Assembly (NCBI RefSeq): GCF_000143415.4
Contig: NW_003314335.1
Location: 588,113-652,112 of the forward strand
DNA from: Selaginella moellendorffii
Taxonomy: Eukaryota > Streptophyta > Lycopodiopsida > Selaginellales > Selaginellaceae
Direction of reading: 5' to 3'
DNA length: 64,000 nt
The first letter of the stretch is position 1, and each line of letters begins with the position of its first letter. This document shows positions 12,850 to 23,022 of the stretch, piece by piece. The position numbers were made by a program, and so were the translations under genes. Under the pieces are notes generated by a model, which was not told the DNA's origin, made no database searches, and saw nothing but the letters and a program-made list of their open reading frames with translations.

Positions 12850-13590
12850 CGACTAGCTGATGCTCCCAGTCCAAGTGTGGGTGGCACTACCTACTTGGAT
12901 ACCTGGTGTGGCTCAACGGAACCTTGCTCTAAGCCCATGGCTAGAGCACCTAAAGGCGGAATGTGGGGAGAGTACCCATGGGGCTCGCGTAGGGCCACGG
13001 TGTTCCAAAATGTTGTCCCAAAGTCCCAAATGGGGGAAAGGAGGAGGAGCAATCCTCTAGTGTAGTTACTACGGATATGGTCACATAGTGAGGAAGTCTC
13101 AGAGGACAATGGGACTTAGTGGCCGGGCCTGCGGGCCTTGATCTAGGGGCAATGTTGGTGAACATGGCCATGGACGAAAAAGGGACTTGGCAAGAACTGA
13201 CAAAGGCATGTTGGGGAAGGCTATTCCCCATGTCTATGGGCATCCTAAGGATGCTAAGGAGTGGATCTAGGATGACCACTCGTGGACAAATGGCCTGGTC
13301 TTGGAGAGACAGGATTGTGATGCAAGTGGTATTGGACCACCAGTACGGCAAAGGTGAATGGGCATGGCCTTAGCGTAACAGACCAATATGTCAATGGTAC
13401 CTTTGGGTATCAGTCTTGGGATTGGACACGTGGAGCACTTGGACCAAGTGCAAGGGATGAGTGGCATGGATGCCATTCTTGGGACTAGCAAGTCCCAAGT
13501 CCTGAATTGGACTCAAGGAGGTTGTGAATGAGACTCCTCCAAGTGGTCAAAGGTGTGGTTAAGTGACTAAAGTAGAATGGAAAATTTAGT
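12850..13590 (+). repeat. Direct repeat family, first copy (partner 37695-38435)
   Basis: The block beginning ATGCTCCCAGTCCAAGTGTG matches 37695-38435 over about 740 bp in the same orientation, with many substitutions. It has no long conserved frame shared between the two copies. The pair brackets the split LARD copy with all its nested insertions. The two could be LTRs of an older element, or unrelated copies of one dispersed repeat. Confidence 0.6.
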
Positions 13591-15064
13591 CACTTACATG
13601 CATCTCATGGTCTTCACTTTAGTTTCAACTGAGTGTTGATTGCATAGGTAGCCTCTTCAAAACATGCTCAAAGCTAGTGGCTAATGTTTTAGTGAGCTTA
13701 TTATGGTTGAGTTGGATTCGAGTGGTCATTTAGTTTGTGCTTGTTTATGAACTTTTATCTCGTACTTGAGGTATCACATTCATGTTGGACAAGTATATAA
13801 CTTGATGATAAGAGTTGGTATTTGGGTCTTGTGAAGGCAAGTTGAGGAGTGATTGTTAGTTGCTTTACAACTAATGATTGCTTGTAGACTTCGTCGAGGA
13901 CTGTTTGACACTTGGTTCGCTCGATGATGATTTAGCAGTGGTGGGTTTGCTTTAATGGATGGTGTTGCGGAGGATTGTGTCGTTAGTCTTACATGGGTTT
14001 TCCACATTAGCATATTAACTCTACCTTTGTCGATATCATTTAGTGGCATTTAGTTCGTAGTGTTGGATTTCATTGAGTCTTGGACGTGGTGAATCACTCC
14101 TTGATGACATATTATCTGAAATTGAGTATTGTTGGAGAACCGGTCTCGGATACTGACTACGGTATCTTCAACTTTGGTTAGCTTGGTGTAAGCAACCAAA
14201 GGGAATGACTCGAGAGACGATCCATTAGGGTTCAAATATAAAGAGAAAGGGCCCATGAACAAGAGTGCACCCCCTTTTCTAATCGGTTAAGGGTCTTGGG
14301 ATAGTTGGAGTTAAGTGTCCTTGGGTTTGAATAGTACTAGGCTGAGTGACCTCCCGGGAAGTCCAAACTCAGAAGTTTACATTTGGTATCAGAGGGGTCT
14401 TAGGTCCGACTCTGTTGGTTGGCTAAGGGAATCACACCACATGTTGATTGACATCTGGCTGGTCCAGTTTGCTCCTGCTGGGCTTGACCCGAGGGTAGGG
14501 TGTCAAGAGAGCGGGGCTCTTGGGAGAGCTGTGGCTTTCAGCTTCCGTTCACGAGGGCGTGAACTTGCAAGGAAGCATGGTGGATTGTAAGCAACCAAAG
14601 AGAATGACTCGAGAGACGATCCATTAGAGTTCAAATATAGAGGGAAAGGGCCCATGAACAAGAGTGCACCTGTTTTTCCAATCGGTTAAGGGTCTTGGGA
14701 TAATTGGAGTTAAGCGTATTTGGGTTTGGGGTCTTGGGATAGTTGGAGTTAAGCGTCTTTGGGTTTGAATAGTACTGGGCTAGGTGACCTCCCGGGAAGT
14801 CCAAACTCAGGAGTTTACACTTGGTTGCTGGAGAGTTTTAAGTGGTGATTTACTCTTGTTTTCTTTTAGCTTTGTTTTGGTGTTGATGGCATTGAAGTGA
14901 TGCCTTGTCGTTAATATTGTTGATATTGAGATCTGAGTGAAATGACATATCCTTCCAAGGAATGATATTGAGTTTCATTAGTCTTGATGAAGATAGTATT
15001 GATGATTTGGTTATAGCTTTGTGTGGTTGGCATTTATGCATTTGCTAGTTAGCAACTATGTTGA
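13591..15064 (+). mobile_element. Left part of a second LARD copy (plus orientation)
   Basis: Without the TRIM at 14187-14819, this stretch matches the reverse complement of about 7936-8765 in the LARD element at 4880-12151. An example is the block around 13620-13800 against 8560-8765. It continues on the far side of the 19 kb element at 34088. Its 5' LTR and PBS are absent, so it is truncated on the left. No coding potential. Confidence 0.75.
14187..14819 (+). mobile_element. TRIM: miniature LTR retrotransposon with 5 bp target duplication
   Basis: LTRs at 14187-14381 and 14586-14819 start TGTAAGCAACC and end AGTTTACA. The second is longer because a roughly 39 bp block with CTTGGGATA.TTGGAGTTAA is duplicated inside it. 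TTTGGTATCAGAGGGG follows the first LTR (PBS). The internal part is only about 204 bp and has no gag or pol. CTTGG occurs on both sides (14182-14186 and 14820-14824). The same host sequence without the insert is seen, reverse-complemented, at about 8171-8190 in the other LARD copy, which proves the insertion event. Confidence 0.9.
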
Positions 15065-15088
15065 AAGCTCTATTTCGTTAAAGTGGGA
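15065..15088 (+). repeat. Left terminal inverted repeat
   Basis: AAGCTCTATTTCGTTAAAGT plus four more bases match the right end exactly after reversal. AAGTGGGA at its inner edge is itself followed within 20 bp by TCCCACTT, so the tip can fold into a small hairpin. The same end occurs at 1117-1140. Confidence 0.9.
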
Positions 15089-15506
15089 ATTGTCATTATC
15101 CCACTTGTAAAATAAGGTTTCCAAACCTTTATATAGTATATAAATATAACAAAATTCAACTGCATTGAGGCACATGCCATTTTATTTTAAACAAAGAAAT
15201 GTCTACTCAATCACTTCTCCTCCCCCTGCCACTGCTTCACCTCTCTCTTCTCCTTGTCATCGTTGTCCAATTTCTTTCCATCCTTTTAATATTGGCTCAG
15301 TTGCTCCGAGTCTAGGTGGAGCCCAAGTCCCCATTCAATCTTTACTTTCCCATTATTAATAAAACAACTTCGTAGACTTCCAATAACATGCTGTAACACT
15401 TCTAGTATAATGCAAATCCTCTCAAAGAATTGTCTTTTAATATTAATACAATGGCATGGAACCCCATGCCATAATAAGTTACATTTTTAAATAAATATAT
15501 GCCATC

Positions 15507-16391
15507 TCAGACTGTTATTTTTTGCCTCCAACGCCTATACAATAATCTTGGAATTTCATCACTCTCCACACTATCAGGATTTAAACCCAATAGTAATGCC
15601 ATCTCTTCTCTAATACGTCCACGCTCATGTTCAGTGGTCGAAGAACCCATCCGGTTGAGCAGATTATGGAGATGCGGATAGTGCTTGGCTAGACAATATA
15701 CATGCCATAAATGATGACTGGTGTCTGTCCGATCAAATGGCTTCTGATATACCGTTCCATCTGCCATTTGGTTGATTTCTGCAGCCACCTCCTGGACTGG
15801 CCGGTTCTCTATCACCATCGCTCCAAGCCGTTTTGCAAGGTCCCCCAGAACATACGGTTTCTTCTCCCTAGTTTCCATACTGCAAGAGATGGGGTGCACT
15901 GCATATGTGTGCGTGTTCGCTGCAGTTTTAATCGGCGAGTCATCGATGATGAGGATTTCACTTGAGCTAGCAGTCCGGTTCATCACTACAGCCTCTGGCT
16001 TGACGAAGATGGGCTTGCTACCCCTCACATGGACCATAGTCAAGCAATCCTCCTGTGTTAGGAGAAAGTCAAATGGTAATATTACTCGCGTCTGATCGTG
16101 CATCATCTGTAGCAACATTAATGCATTGTGGCGCATCATGGATGTCCAAACTCCCAATTGCAAATTGAACCCGGCCCTCTGTTTTAAGTGTCGCATGGTC
16201 ATTATTAGATCCCGCAGTTTCTCCCGTGTGATTAATGTGAATCTGTCTCTTTTGACCAACTTGCGACCGCAGGCTTTGGAGGGTGCAATGACATTCGAGG
16301 ACGAGCCACGCTCATGGGAGAAAAGGACACCGTTCAGATCAAAAACGATACAGTACCTTTGCTGTGACTCTGAAATGAAATGCGTCAGCAT
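15507..16391 (-). CDS. FCP1/HAD-like phosphatase domain, C-terminal exon of the element gene
   Basis: The exon begins after a TTTCAG acceptor at about 16377, so the true coding part starts at about 16376 with ESQQRYCIVFDLNGVLFSH. Motif I DLNGVLF, motif II VWTSM about 70-80 residues later and LIIDDSP (acidic motif) match the FCP1/NLI-interacting family of HAD phosphatases. The usual DxDxT catalytic signature is altered: DLN keeps the first Asp but has Asn instead of the second Asp. Catalysis is therefore doubtful; a binding role is possible. About 130 residues follow the domain, without a known match. FCP1-like proteins normally act on phosphoserines of RNA polymerase II; whether this one does is unknown. 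Confidence 0.6.
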   Translation of the reverse strand: MLTHFISESQQRYCIVFDLNGVLFSHERGSSSNVIAPSKACGRKLVKRDRFTLITREKLRDLIMTMRHLKQRAGFNLQLGVWTSMMRHNALMLLQMMHDQTRVILPFDFLLTQEDCLTMVHVRGSKPIFVKPEAVVMNRTASSSEILIIDDSPIKTAANTHTYAVHPISCSMETREKKPYVLGDLAKRLGAMVIENRPVQEVAAEINQMADGTVYQKPFDRTDTSHHLWHVYCLAKHYPHLHNLLNRMGSSTTEHERGRIREEMALLLGLNPDSVESDEIPRLLYRRWRQKITV

Positions 16392-19300
16392 AAAAAATGG
16401 TACAAGTCAATTTTACCATCTACAATATTAGCGAATGTTGCTCCCGATGGTCGTTGAGAGGGTTTTGGTCGAGGAAACGTGAAGGGCGGAAATACTCTCC
16501 TCTGCAATGTGGGGTCAATCGCATCCGATGGCATGTGGGCACATGCCATTTCAGCTATAGACTTTGGTACAACTGGCTCAACAGTGGCATGGGGTGGTTC
16601 CGATGGCGTGTGATCACACGCCATTTCAGCTGGTGTCTCCGTTGGCAAAGTGGACATGACCGAACAGGCAGCAGGGGTGGTGTAGGGAGGTTCCAACGGC
16701 GCGTGGTCAGACGATTGGGCACACGTTGAGTCCGTTGGAAATGAGGATACGACCGGCTCGGCGGCTGGGGCGGCCTCATGTGGGTCCAATGGCGCCTGGT
16801 CACCGTCAGTTGGATACGTGGACAAGATTGACTCAGTGGTATGGGCAGCATCAAGTGGAGCATGGTCAGCTTGCTTGGCGTTGATATGGATAGTAGCCTC
16901 CACCAGCTCTGATGACTCTTGCAGCCAAGTAGAGTCCACTGGCGGATCCATATGCATGTCCAAATATCTCCCTTCGATTGAGATGGTATCCTCCCGTGCT
17001 ACTAAAAACAAACTCATTAGCACATTGAATCGACTATACTGTATTTACCATCAACTGCTATTGAGGAACTAGGACCGATATCACTTGAGCGCACTGCTGA
17101 TTCTGAAGGATTGGACATACGTTTCGACCCTTGCTTGGCACTATCCTTCCTCGACACTAAAGGCTAGAGTTTGTAAATTCAACTGAATAATCTCTACTTA
17201 CCATTTGCTCTGTGACCTACATGGACAATGTTAGAAATGGTAAAAGGTTAGGAATGGATGTATTATTATTTACCTGATGGTTTGTCTTGTATGACCTTCC
17301 TCCGCCGCTCTTTGGCCACCTCAGGCTGGCCATCGTCGTCATCATCGTCGTCGTCGTTATTGTGATCGTCACCATTGTGAGGACCATCCAAGTCCTCTTC
17401 GTCCTCCTCTTCTTTGTCCTCCTCTTCGTCCTTCTGCTCTTCCTGCTCATTATCTTTCTCTGGCTCCTCATCCCCCTCCTGCATTTCTTCCATAGGCTGC
17501 TCAGGCTGGATGGCTTGTTCTTCTAGGACCATCTTGGGAAAATCATCTGGCCGAGTCTCCATCTCAAAATACAAGACATCCATAGCCTGTTTTAGTGCGT
17601 GACCTAGGACCGTATCCTCACCCGACTGTCTTAACATGGTTTCTGCACGTTCTTGCACCCTTCGAAGACGACGAGATGAGAAAAACGTGGCCCTGCCTTG
17701 AAAAGCTTCCCTCATCCATTGTACCTCTCCATTGAGATTGGGGAAGGGGAGTCCGCCATAGGAATCTGAGTCATGAGGTGGTGACTGCCTGCTTTCACTC
17801 AGCCCTTGATCTGCAATGAATGGCATGAGCACACACGCCATAACCGCGAGGCATTACCTATCATATTTTCGTTGCCCTTCTTCCTTTTCGAATCAAACGC
17901 CTCTGATCTCGACGACTGTCCAACGTGCTTTCGCTTTTTATGACCACTGTCAGTTTGAGCTTGGCTGGTGCTTGCCTGTTTTGCCTTTGAAGAAGTTTCT
18001 CCTGCAAGGAATGGCATGAGACCACACGCCATTGCAAATATAATTTGTACCTCCTTTTTTCCTATTGCTTTTCTGTTTGTCCTTCTTCGATGCGCCACCA
18101 GTGCGCTTTTCAGTCCTCGTGTCTGAATATTCACAACGATCTATAATCAAAATGGCGTGAGGCCTCACGTGACCTTACCTTGTGTAGGTTGTGAGCTCGG
18201 CCCAACATGGGTATCTTCAACAGTAGCTGTTAACGCCGTTTCAGCATCTGGGGGTGGCCACGCTCCTGCATACAGAGCTTGTGAGATAACATTTAAACTT
18301 AAAGTGCGTACTCACCAGGTTCGCAGAGAAGATACTGTTTTTCTTTGGCAACTGTAATTATATGCTCCATTGAAGTCACCTCTTCAATGGAGTTTGTCAC
18401 CGCAACACACGGGACACCCTTGAGTAGTGCGGCTTGAAAGAATAGTCCGCCGCAGTTGTACTCGACAACGCATTTGCCCTTGGAGTCGGAAGCAGGTGAC
18501 CCACCCGCTATTGCGTTGAAGACCCAGCTGAGCATTTCCCATGCTGCACCTGGAGCTTTCTTTGGATTCGAAAGCTCCATAGCCGTCTTCAGTTCCTCAG
18601 GCACGGGTAAATTGACCTCCCTCAGATCAATTCGATTGGCCTTGTCGAACGAAGCTGGGAAGTCACTCTAGTCCCACTCTGCTGCAGGACCAATAACAAG
18701 GGCGAGTGTGAAGATGCGGACATTCGTCGGTATCTTCTTCTTAGCCATTATCCCATGGATCTCCCGCATCTCCTTGCCTTTCAACTGAGCCTTCACCTTG
18801 TTCAAGGCCTTCCAGAACTTGTGATAGGATTCGGAGTCGTAGATCATATAGTGGACTGAAGATTCCACCTCCGCAAGTCCCACCATTAAGTCAATGATGG
18901 AGCTGACTTCGTCTGCATGAGTGATCTCCTCGTTTGTGAAGTCCATCACACAAAAGATGTTCTTGACCTGCTCATCTCCGCGGGAAACGATGCTCCTCCA
19001 CCTTTGATCCTCATCCGAATTCAAGTATACCCGGTAAGGTTCTCGATAGGCCTCTGCTGCGGGGTCGAGTTGTTTCTGAAGCCGGCGGTCGACATCAATC
19101 TTAATGAAATTTGGATACTGATCCAACTTCTCAGCTTTACTTTTCGTGGCATCCCGCAGCAGATCGATGAACTTGGGGGCCCCCTTCACGTACTCGTCGA
19201 TGTCTTCATTTGACAACTCCAGCGCTTCCATCATCTCTTGCGTGGTGTCGATGCTCACCCTCTCCACGGCCACTTGCTCGAAGATCCAATCCTTCAATAG

Positions 19301-21112
19301 CGCATGAGCTCTCAGAGTCGTGCACAAGTCCTCGTATGTCACAATATGGCCGGGAGTCATTTTGGTCTTGTTGAAGACAACCTCACCACGTAGAAGAGCA
19401 TTAGCCACTGTCAGAAGGTCGTCGTCGTCTAGAGACCGCAAGAAACGCAAGGCGTTGAGCTTCAAATCATTGGGCTTCCGGCCGTCCTCCACACCCATTG
19501 AGTTTGGCAACTCCCCGTCATGGTACCTCCTCAGCACATCTACCCATTTGTCAAAAACAACTTTTGTCGCGAGTAGAATGTTATGGATGCTGAGTGTGTC
19601 ATTGACCCCCAGTGTTTTCGAGAGAAGACTCGAGAATTCCTGCAATGGAAATGGCGTGAGGCCACATGCTATGCCACATACAACGAGGCTTACCTGCCAG
19701 GCGCTAGTTGCTAGTGCACGTCCTTGTCCTGGTTTTTGTGGCTTCTTCAGTTGAACCCAGAGCTTCCGTGTTCGTGCCAATGTCTCGTGCAGACCCGATT
19801 TGTAGCACGTTTCTTGCTTGACATTCTGCGCGTGGGAGATGTATATGATAGATCGGAGGGGCGAGTTGCCTTTTATCAGGCGGACAACTCTTGTCTTGAA
19901 GACTTTCTTCACCTCCTCGCCCACCATAATATCCACAACTATCTCTTGCATCGCCAAGCTAGAATGCTGCCCGAAGACGGCATAGAACCGGATGTTCTGA
20001 TCGTCCAACACCTTCCTATTGATCAAGTCTGGAAACCTCATCTCGCCCTTCATTTTTTGGTAGTAGGGGATCACGTTTGCGATGTCGGGTGTTACTGGAC
20101 TTGCCAGCATCTTCTGCTTCAATTTCTCCACCCACTCATCAGATACTAGCCTGTGGTTGTATTTGCTTTGGATGTCGATACGGCTCACGTCGATTGTATA
20201 TACTTTGTTGGAATAGTAACAAGTACTATTATCTGCGACGATTTTTGCTGCCTCTTCTTGCTCTTTCTGCTCTTTGCGGCTCTTCTTTTTGGTGGGTGTA
20301 GTGTTCGAACCCGAGGCAATGGCATCACTGAGTAGCTTCTTTTTTGGAGCAGGAGAGTCGGACGTCGGCTTGAGCTTGACCACCCTTTTCTGCTTCGAGG
20401 TAGTTTCCAGATCGACCCCCTTCCCCTTTGCTTCGCGAACTGGAGTCACTCTCAACGGCTCAATGTTGGAATATAGTTTTTGAACATCGCCGTAGGTGAG
20501 GTCCGTGGATTCCATGTGATCTTCATAGACCCGCAGCGTCTTTGAAATTGTGGGCCTCCTGGACAACCTCTCCCTAGCTCCCTCTAGGAATTCCTCATAG
20601 CCGCTGCCCCCCTCCGGGAAGCCGCTAGGATGTGCAAGGTGGATCTTGAAGGCAGACGCTGTCTCTACCACAAGTGCCAGTCCATATTCTTGCATGGAAC
20701 TGCATGGAGTGTCTGTCACTTGAATGAGGATCCCCATGCATTCTTTTCTCCCACCATCTGTGTTGTACAGCCTCAGATCCTCGCCTTCCATCCCAAAAGT
20801 CCAACTGGTGAGCTCCTCCCCCTTCTCTGCATCCACATTGACAGTGGCTGGAAGAAGAACGCAATTCCTCGCCTGTTCAGAAATGCACAACAATTAGAGC
20901 TGACAGATGAAAAGCTAGTAGCTGGAAATAACGTGAGGCCACACGCCATTCACCACTGCATCAGATGTCTTGAGGCTGCATCCTAAGATGGCGTGAGGCT
21001 ACACGCCATCTGTAATCGGACTGCACTCGAGAGCCCAATCGGTGCATGCCAATGTTGCTACTGAATGGCATGTGGCCTCATGCCATTTTCTACTTGGCCT
21101 AAAAGACTTACC
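15507..21112 (-). CDS. Large multi-exon gene of the TIR element (C-terminal FCP1/HAD-like domain)
   Basis: I read this as one minus-strand gene. Splice signals link exon after exon: a donor ATG/GTAAGT at 21111, then a long open frame (20893 to 18668), a segment with GLFF.AALLKGVPCVAV (18660-18316), basic exons (18270-17858), a region that becomes strongly acidic (17810-17275), a 15 bp mini-exon at about 17207-17221, a Ser-rich exon, a Pro/Thr/Glu-rich exon (about 17000-16421) and a final exon with the phosphatase-like domain (to 15507). Most introns are 38-60 bp and at least four contain a copy of the palindrome described below. A TAG at 18668-18670 stands where copy 1 has TGG, so this copy is probably disabled or makes a shortened product. 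Function is unknown; the first exon and start codon are not settled. Confidence 0.6.
17811..17857 (-). other. 47 bp intron containing the palindrome
   Basis: Minus strand: GTAATGCC donor and TTGCAG acceptor. The palindrome takes up about half of the intron. The orthologous intron in copy 1 is 3877-3923, with the palindrome at 3885-3908. Confidence 0.7.
18002..18050 (-). other. 49 bp intron containing the palindrome
   Basis: Minus strand: GTACAAATT donor and CCTTGCAG acceptor. The palindrome lies just before the acceptor. The copy 1 equivalent is 4068-4116, palindrome 4076-4099 (AATGGCATGAGACC half plus its complement). Confidence 0.7.
18141..18178 (-). other. 38 bp intron containing the palindrome
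   Basis: Minus strand: GTAAGGTC donor and GATTATAG acceptor. At 38 bp it is shorter than nearly all plant introns. Most of it is the sequence GTGAGGCCTCACGCC, a palindrome core. The copy 1 equivalent is 4207-4244. The exons on both sides join in frame. Confidence 0.6.
18668..20893 (-). CDS. N-terminal region of the element gene (741-codon open frame with one intron)
   Basis: The frame is open for 2.2 kb, but 19640-19693 is best read as a 54 bp intron: GTAAGC donor, TTGCAG acceptor, and a palindrome inside. The first residues (before about 20872) are intron read-through, since an AACAG acceptor precedes GCGAGGAATTGCG. The product is charged and has a Lys-rich stretch around residues 180-215. 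It contains a segment with RFYAVFGQHSSLAMQEI that faintly recalls the G-x-H-R core of ParB-type domains. Downstream, past the stop, YNCGGLFF.AALLKGVPCVAV recalls the SAM-binding loop of DNA methylases. Both resemblances are weak. A TAG ends the frame, where the other copy reads TGG. Confidence 0.5.
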   Translation of the reverse strand: MLCISEQARNCVLLPATVNVDAEKGEELTSWTFGMEGEDLRLYNTDGGRKECMGILIQVTDTPCSSMQEYGLALVVETASAFKIHLAHPSGFPEGGSGYEEFLEGARERLSRRPTISKTLRVYEDHMESTDLTYGDVQKLYSNIEPLRVTPVREAKGKGVDLETTSKQKRVVKLKPTSDSPAPKKKLLSDAIASGSNTTPTKKKSRKEQKEQEEAAKIVADNSTCYYSNKVYTIDVSRIDIQSKYNHRLVSDEWVEKLKQKMLASPVTPDIANVIPYYQKMKGEMRFPDLINRKVLDDQNIRFYAVFGQHSSLAMQEIVVDIMVGEEVKKVFKTRVVRLIKGNSPLRSIIYISHAQNVKQETCYKSGLHETLARTRKLWVQLKKPQKPGQGRALATSAWQVSLVVCGIACGLTPFPLQEFSSLLSKTLGVNDTLSIHNILLATKVVFDKWVDVLRRYHDGELPNSMGVEDGRKPNDLKLNALRFLRSLDDDDLLTVANALLRGEVVFNKTKMTPGHIVTYEDLCTTLRAHALLKDWIFEQVAVERVSIDTTQEMMEALELSNEDIDEYVKGAPKFIDLLRDATKSKAEKLDQYPNFIKIDVDRRLQKQLDPAAEAYREPYRVYLNSDEDQRWRSIVSRGDEQVKNIFCVMDFTNEEITHADEVSSIIDLMVGLAEVESSVHYMIYDSESYHKFWKALNKVKAQLKGKEMREIHGIMAKKKIPTNVRIFTLALVIGPAAEWD
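19640..19693 (-). other. 54 bp intron containing the palindrome
   Basis: On the minus strand it starts GTAAGCCTCG and ends TTCCATTGCAG. The imperfect palindrome occupies 19650-19672, directly before the acceptor. The length is a multiple of three and there is no stop inside, so retention would add 18 residues. Confidence 0.65.
20927..21087. repeat. Three palindromes in the 5' introns/leader of the element gene
   Basis: Copies lie at 20927-20950, 20987-21010 and 21064-21087. The last is nearly perfect: AATGGCATGTGGC, then CTCATGCCATT. The one at 21064 is inside the intron that starts at 21111 (GTAAGT on the minus strand). The other two flank a short possible exon at about 20955-20985. Confidence 0.65.
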
Positions 21113-21289
21113 ATTTGAAGCCGAATGGAGGCGTGACAACCGGACTCGCTGGCGAATGTGCACTGTGTGTGCAGCGGATCGTAGCAGCAAGGCTACTCTG
21201 CCACTTACAGTTGGAGAGTGGCGCTGAAATCTCCCGGGACGCCAAGTGGGCTGCGTGTGGGTGGCGGAGTGGGCGGCGGAGTTGGCGGC

Positions 21290-21460
21290 GAAGTTACAAA
21301 CTAGGTGTGTCTTGAAGTGGACGCCGATGCACACGAGCGCGATGCGAGCGCGAGTGTGATGCAAGCGCGAGTGGACGCCGATGCACACGAGAAACCTGTA
21401 GAGAAGTGGGAGCGCGATGCGAGCGCGAGTGGGAGCGCGATGCGAGCGCGAGTACGAAGC
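21290..21460. repeat. GC-rich tandem repeat GAGCGCGATGCGAGCGCGAGTG type
   Basis: Units of 20-45 bp with GAGCGCGATGC and GAGCGCGAGTG repeat upstream of the 5' end of the minus gene. A comparable GCGAGCGGC-type repeat stands at 29600-29780, before the plus gene. Position suggests promoter-proximal repeats, but there is no direct evidence for that. Confidence 0.6.
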
Positions 21461-21878
21461 AAAATGTAAAACCTAACCTCACACGCGCGAAATGTCACGA
21501 CGGTTGGTAATCCCGCCACGTCATCATTTCTCGGACTTGGGCACCACCATTAATTTCTGGATCGGCGCGCGCATGCGTGAAATACAAAAGAAATCCACAA
21601 CGTCATCATTCCTCGGACTGCATGCACGCGAAATCCAAAAGAAAGATCATGATTGGGATATCATTTAATACCCTCGCTATATTTATACCATGCATGATTG
21701 GATATTCCAAAGCATCTTGTATTTCCAAAAATGCCAGATGTTCAACTAAATAAATTGTCAGAAGATGACGTTCAAGCATGTGGGCTCATGCAATTTTGAT
21801 CCCAAAAAATGCACCAAAAAATGCTCGGCGTCATCTGGCGTTATCTCTTGAATGGCGTGGGGCTGCATGCCATTTTCA
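21461..21878. other. Spacer with one palindrome
   Basis: No gene seen. It holds a pair of CACGTCATCATT.CTCGGACT blocks (about 21518-21540 and 21600-21620), so part of it is internally duplicated. A palindrome lies at 21851-21874 (AATGGCGTGGGGC, then TGCATGCCATT). Confidence 0.5.
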
Positions 21879-22749
21879 GGAGCACATAGGAGTATATTCC
21901 TAGAATATTCTGACACGCGCGAGATTGTTTTGAGTTTCCTGGAGATCCAACCGTTAGATCGCAACTAGATTTTACAGAATGGTATACAATGTCCTTCTTG
22001 ATGACCCTGCAAAGAAGCATCTCGATCGGACACCACATGAGACCACACGAGCCTTACAATGTTTCAGGGGCATTTGCCATAGATCCGACCGTTATTTTGC
22101 TCCAAGATTCTACAGTTTGGTGTGCATTGACCTTTCCATCGACACTGCAAAGGGACATCACAATCAGATGCGGGATCACAAGAAACCAACTTCACTAACT
22201 CTGGTTTCACCAATATCTACGTAAGGAGTTATGAAATGAAAGGACCCTCTCTATTGAAATGTGTTTATGGTCCTAGGGGCATTGTGACATATCCAAGGAT
22301 TTTGCATCAAGTTCTGTATTTGCATGTTTATCAAGCTACTGAATTGCTAAACCCTAAACCCTAAACCCTAAACATGTGGCAAATGCTGCGTGAAGAAAGA
22401 TGCCCTTTCTGGGCAAATGCTGTAAGAGGCAGATGCCGAGCAGATGTATCTCAGGCTAGTGAAGGGGACAAACGAAAGCTAACAACCAAAGGAATGTAAG
22501 CAACCAAAGGAATGTAAGTAGGGCATGTGTTTGTAAGTTTAAAAATGCCTCAACCACTTAAATTCCCAAGTAAATAAAGCTGTTTCTATTTTTGGTACAG
22601 GTAAACTTTATAGCGTGTGGGCTCATGCAATTTTGAACCCAAAAATGCACCAAAAAATGCTCGACTAGCATTATTCTTTGAATGGCGTGTGGCCTTATAT
22701 TGCCATAAATGACACAGCATAATTATTCCTTTACACGGCGAATAATCTT
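21879..22749. repeat. Tandem duplication, unit 1, with telomere-like repeats
   Basis: The roughly 870 bp unit starts GGAGCACATAGGAGTATATT and ends CGAATAATCTTG. It is repeated directly as 22750-23022 plus 28609-29327, the second unit being split by the gypsy element. It contains three to four AAACCCT repeats at 22347-22373, the plant telomere motif, and a 26 bp form of the palindrome at 22681-22706. No gene is visible. Confidence 0.8.
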
Positions 22750-23022
22750 GGAGCACATAGGAGTATATTCCTAGAATATTCTAACACGCGCGAGATTGTT
22801 TTGAGTTTCCTAGAGATCCAACCGTTAGATCGCAACCAGATTTTACAGAATGGTATACAATGTCCTTCTTGATGACCCTGCAAAGAAGCATCTCGATCGG
22901 ACACCACATGAGACCACACGAGCCTTACAATGTTTCAGGGGCATTTGCCATAGATCCGACCGTTATTTTGCTCCAAGATTCTACAGTTTGGTGTGCATTG
23001 ACCTTTCCATCGACACTGCAAA
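22750..23022. repeat. Tandem duplication, unit 2, first part
   Basis: It matches 21879-22151 nearly base for base. It ends in GCAAA (23018-23022), the left target duplication of the gypsy element. Confidence 0.8.

Noticed and set aside
14315-14590. Frame of 91 codons inside the TRIM
   Set aside because: It spans the PBS and both LTR edges, and TRIM elements have no genes.
22347-22373. AAACCCT repeats as a chromosome end
   Set aside because: Only three to four units are present, repeated in a tandem duplication inside a transposon, with host genes on one side. It is an internal telomere-like tract.
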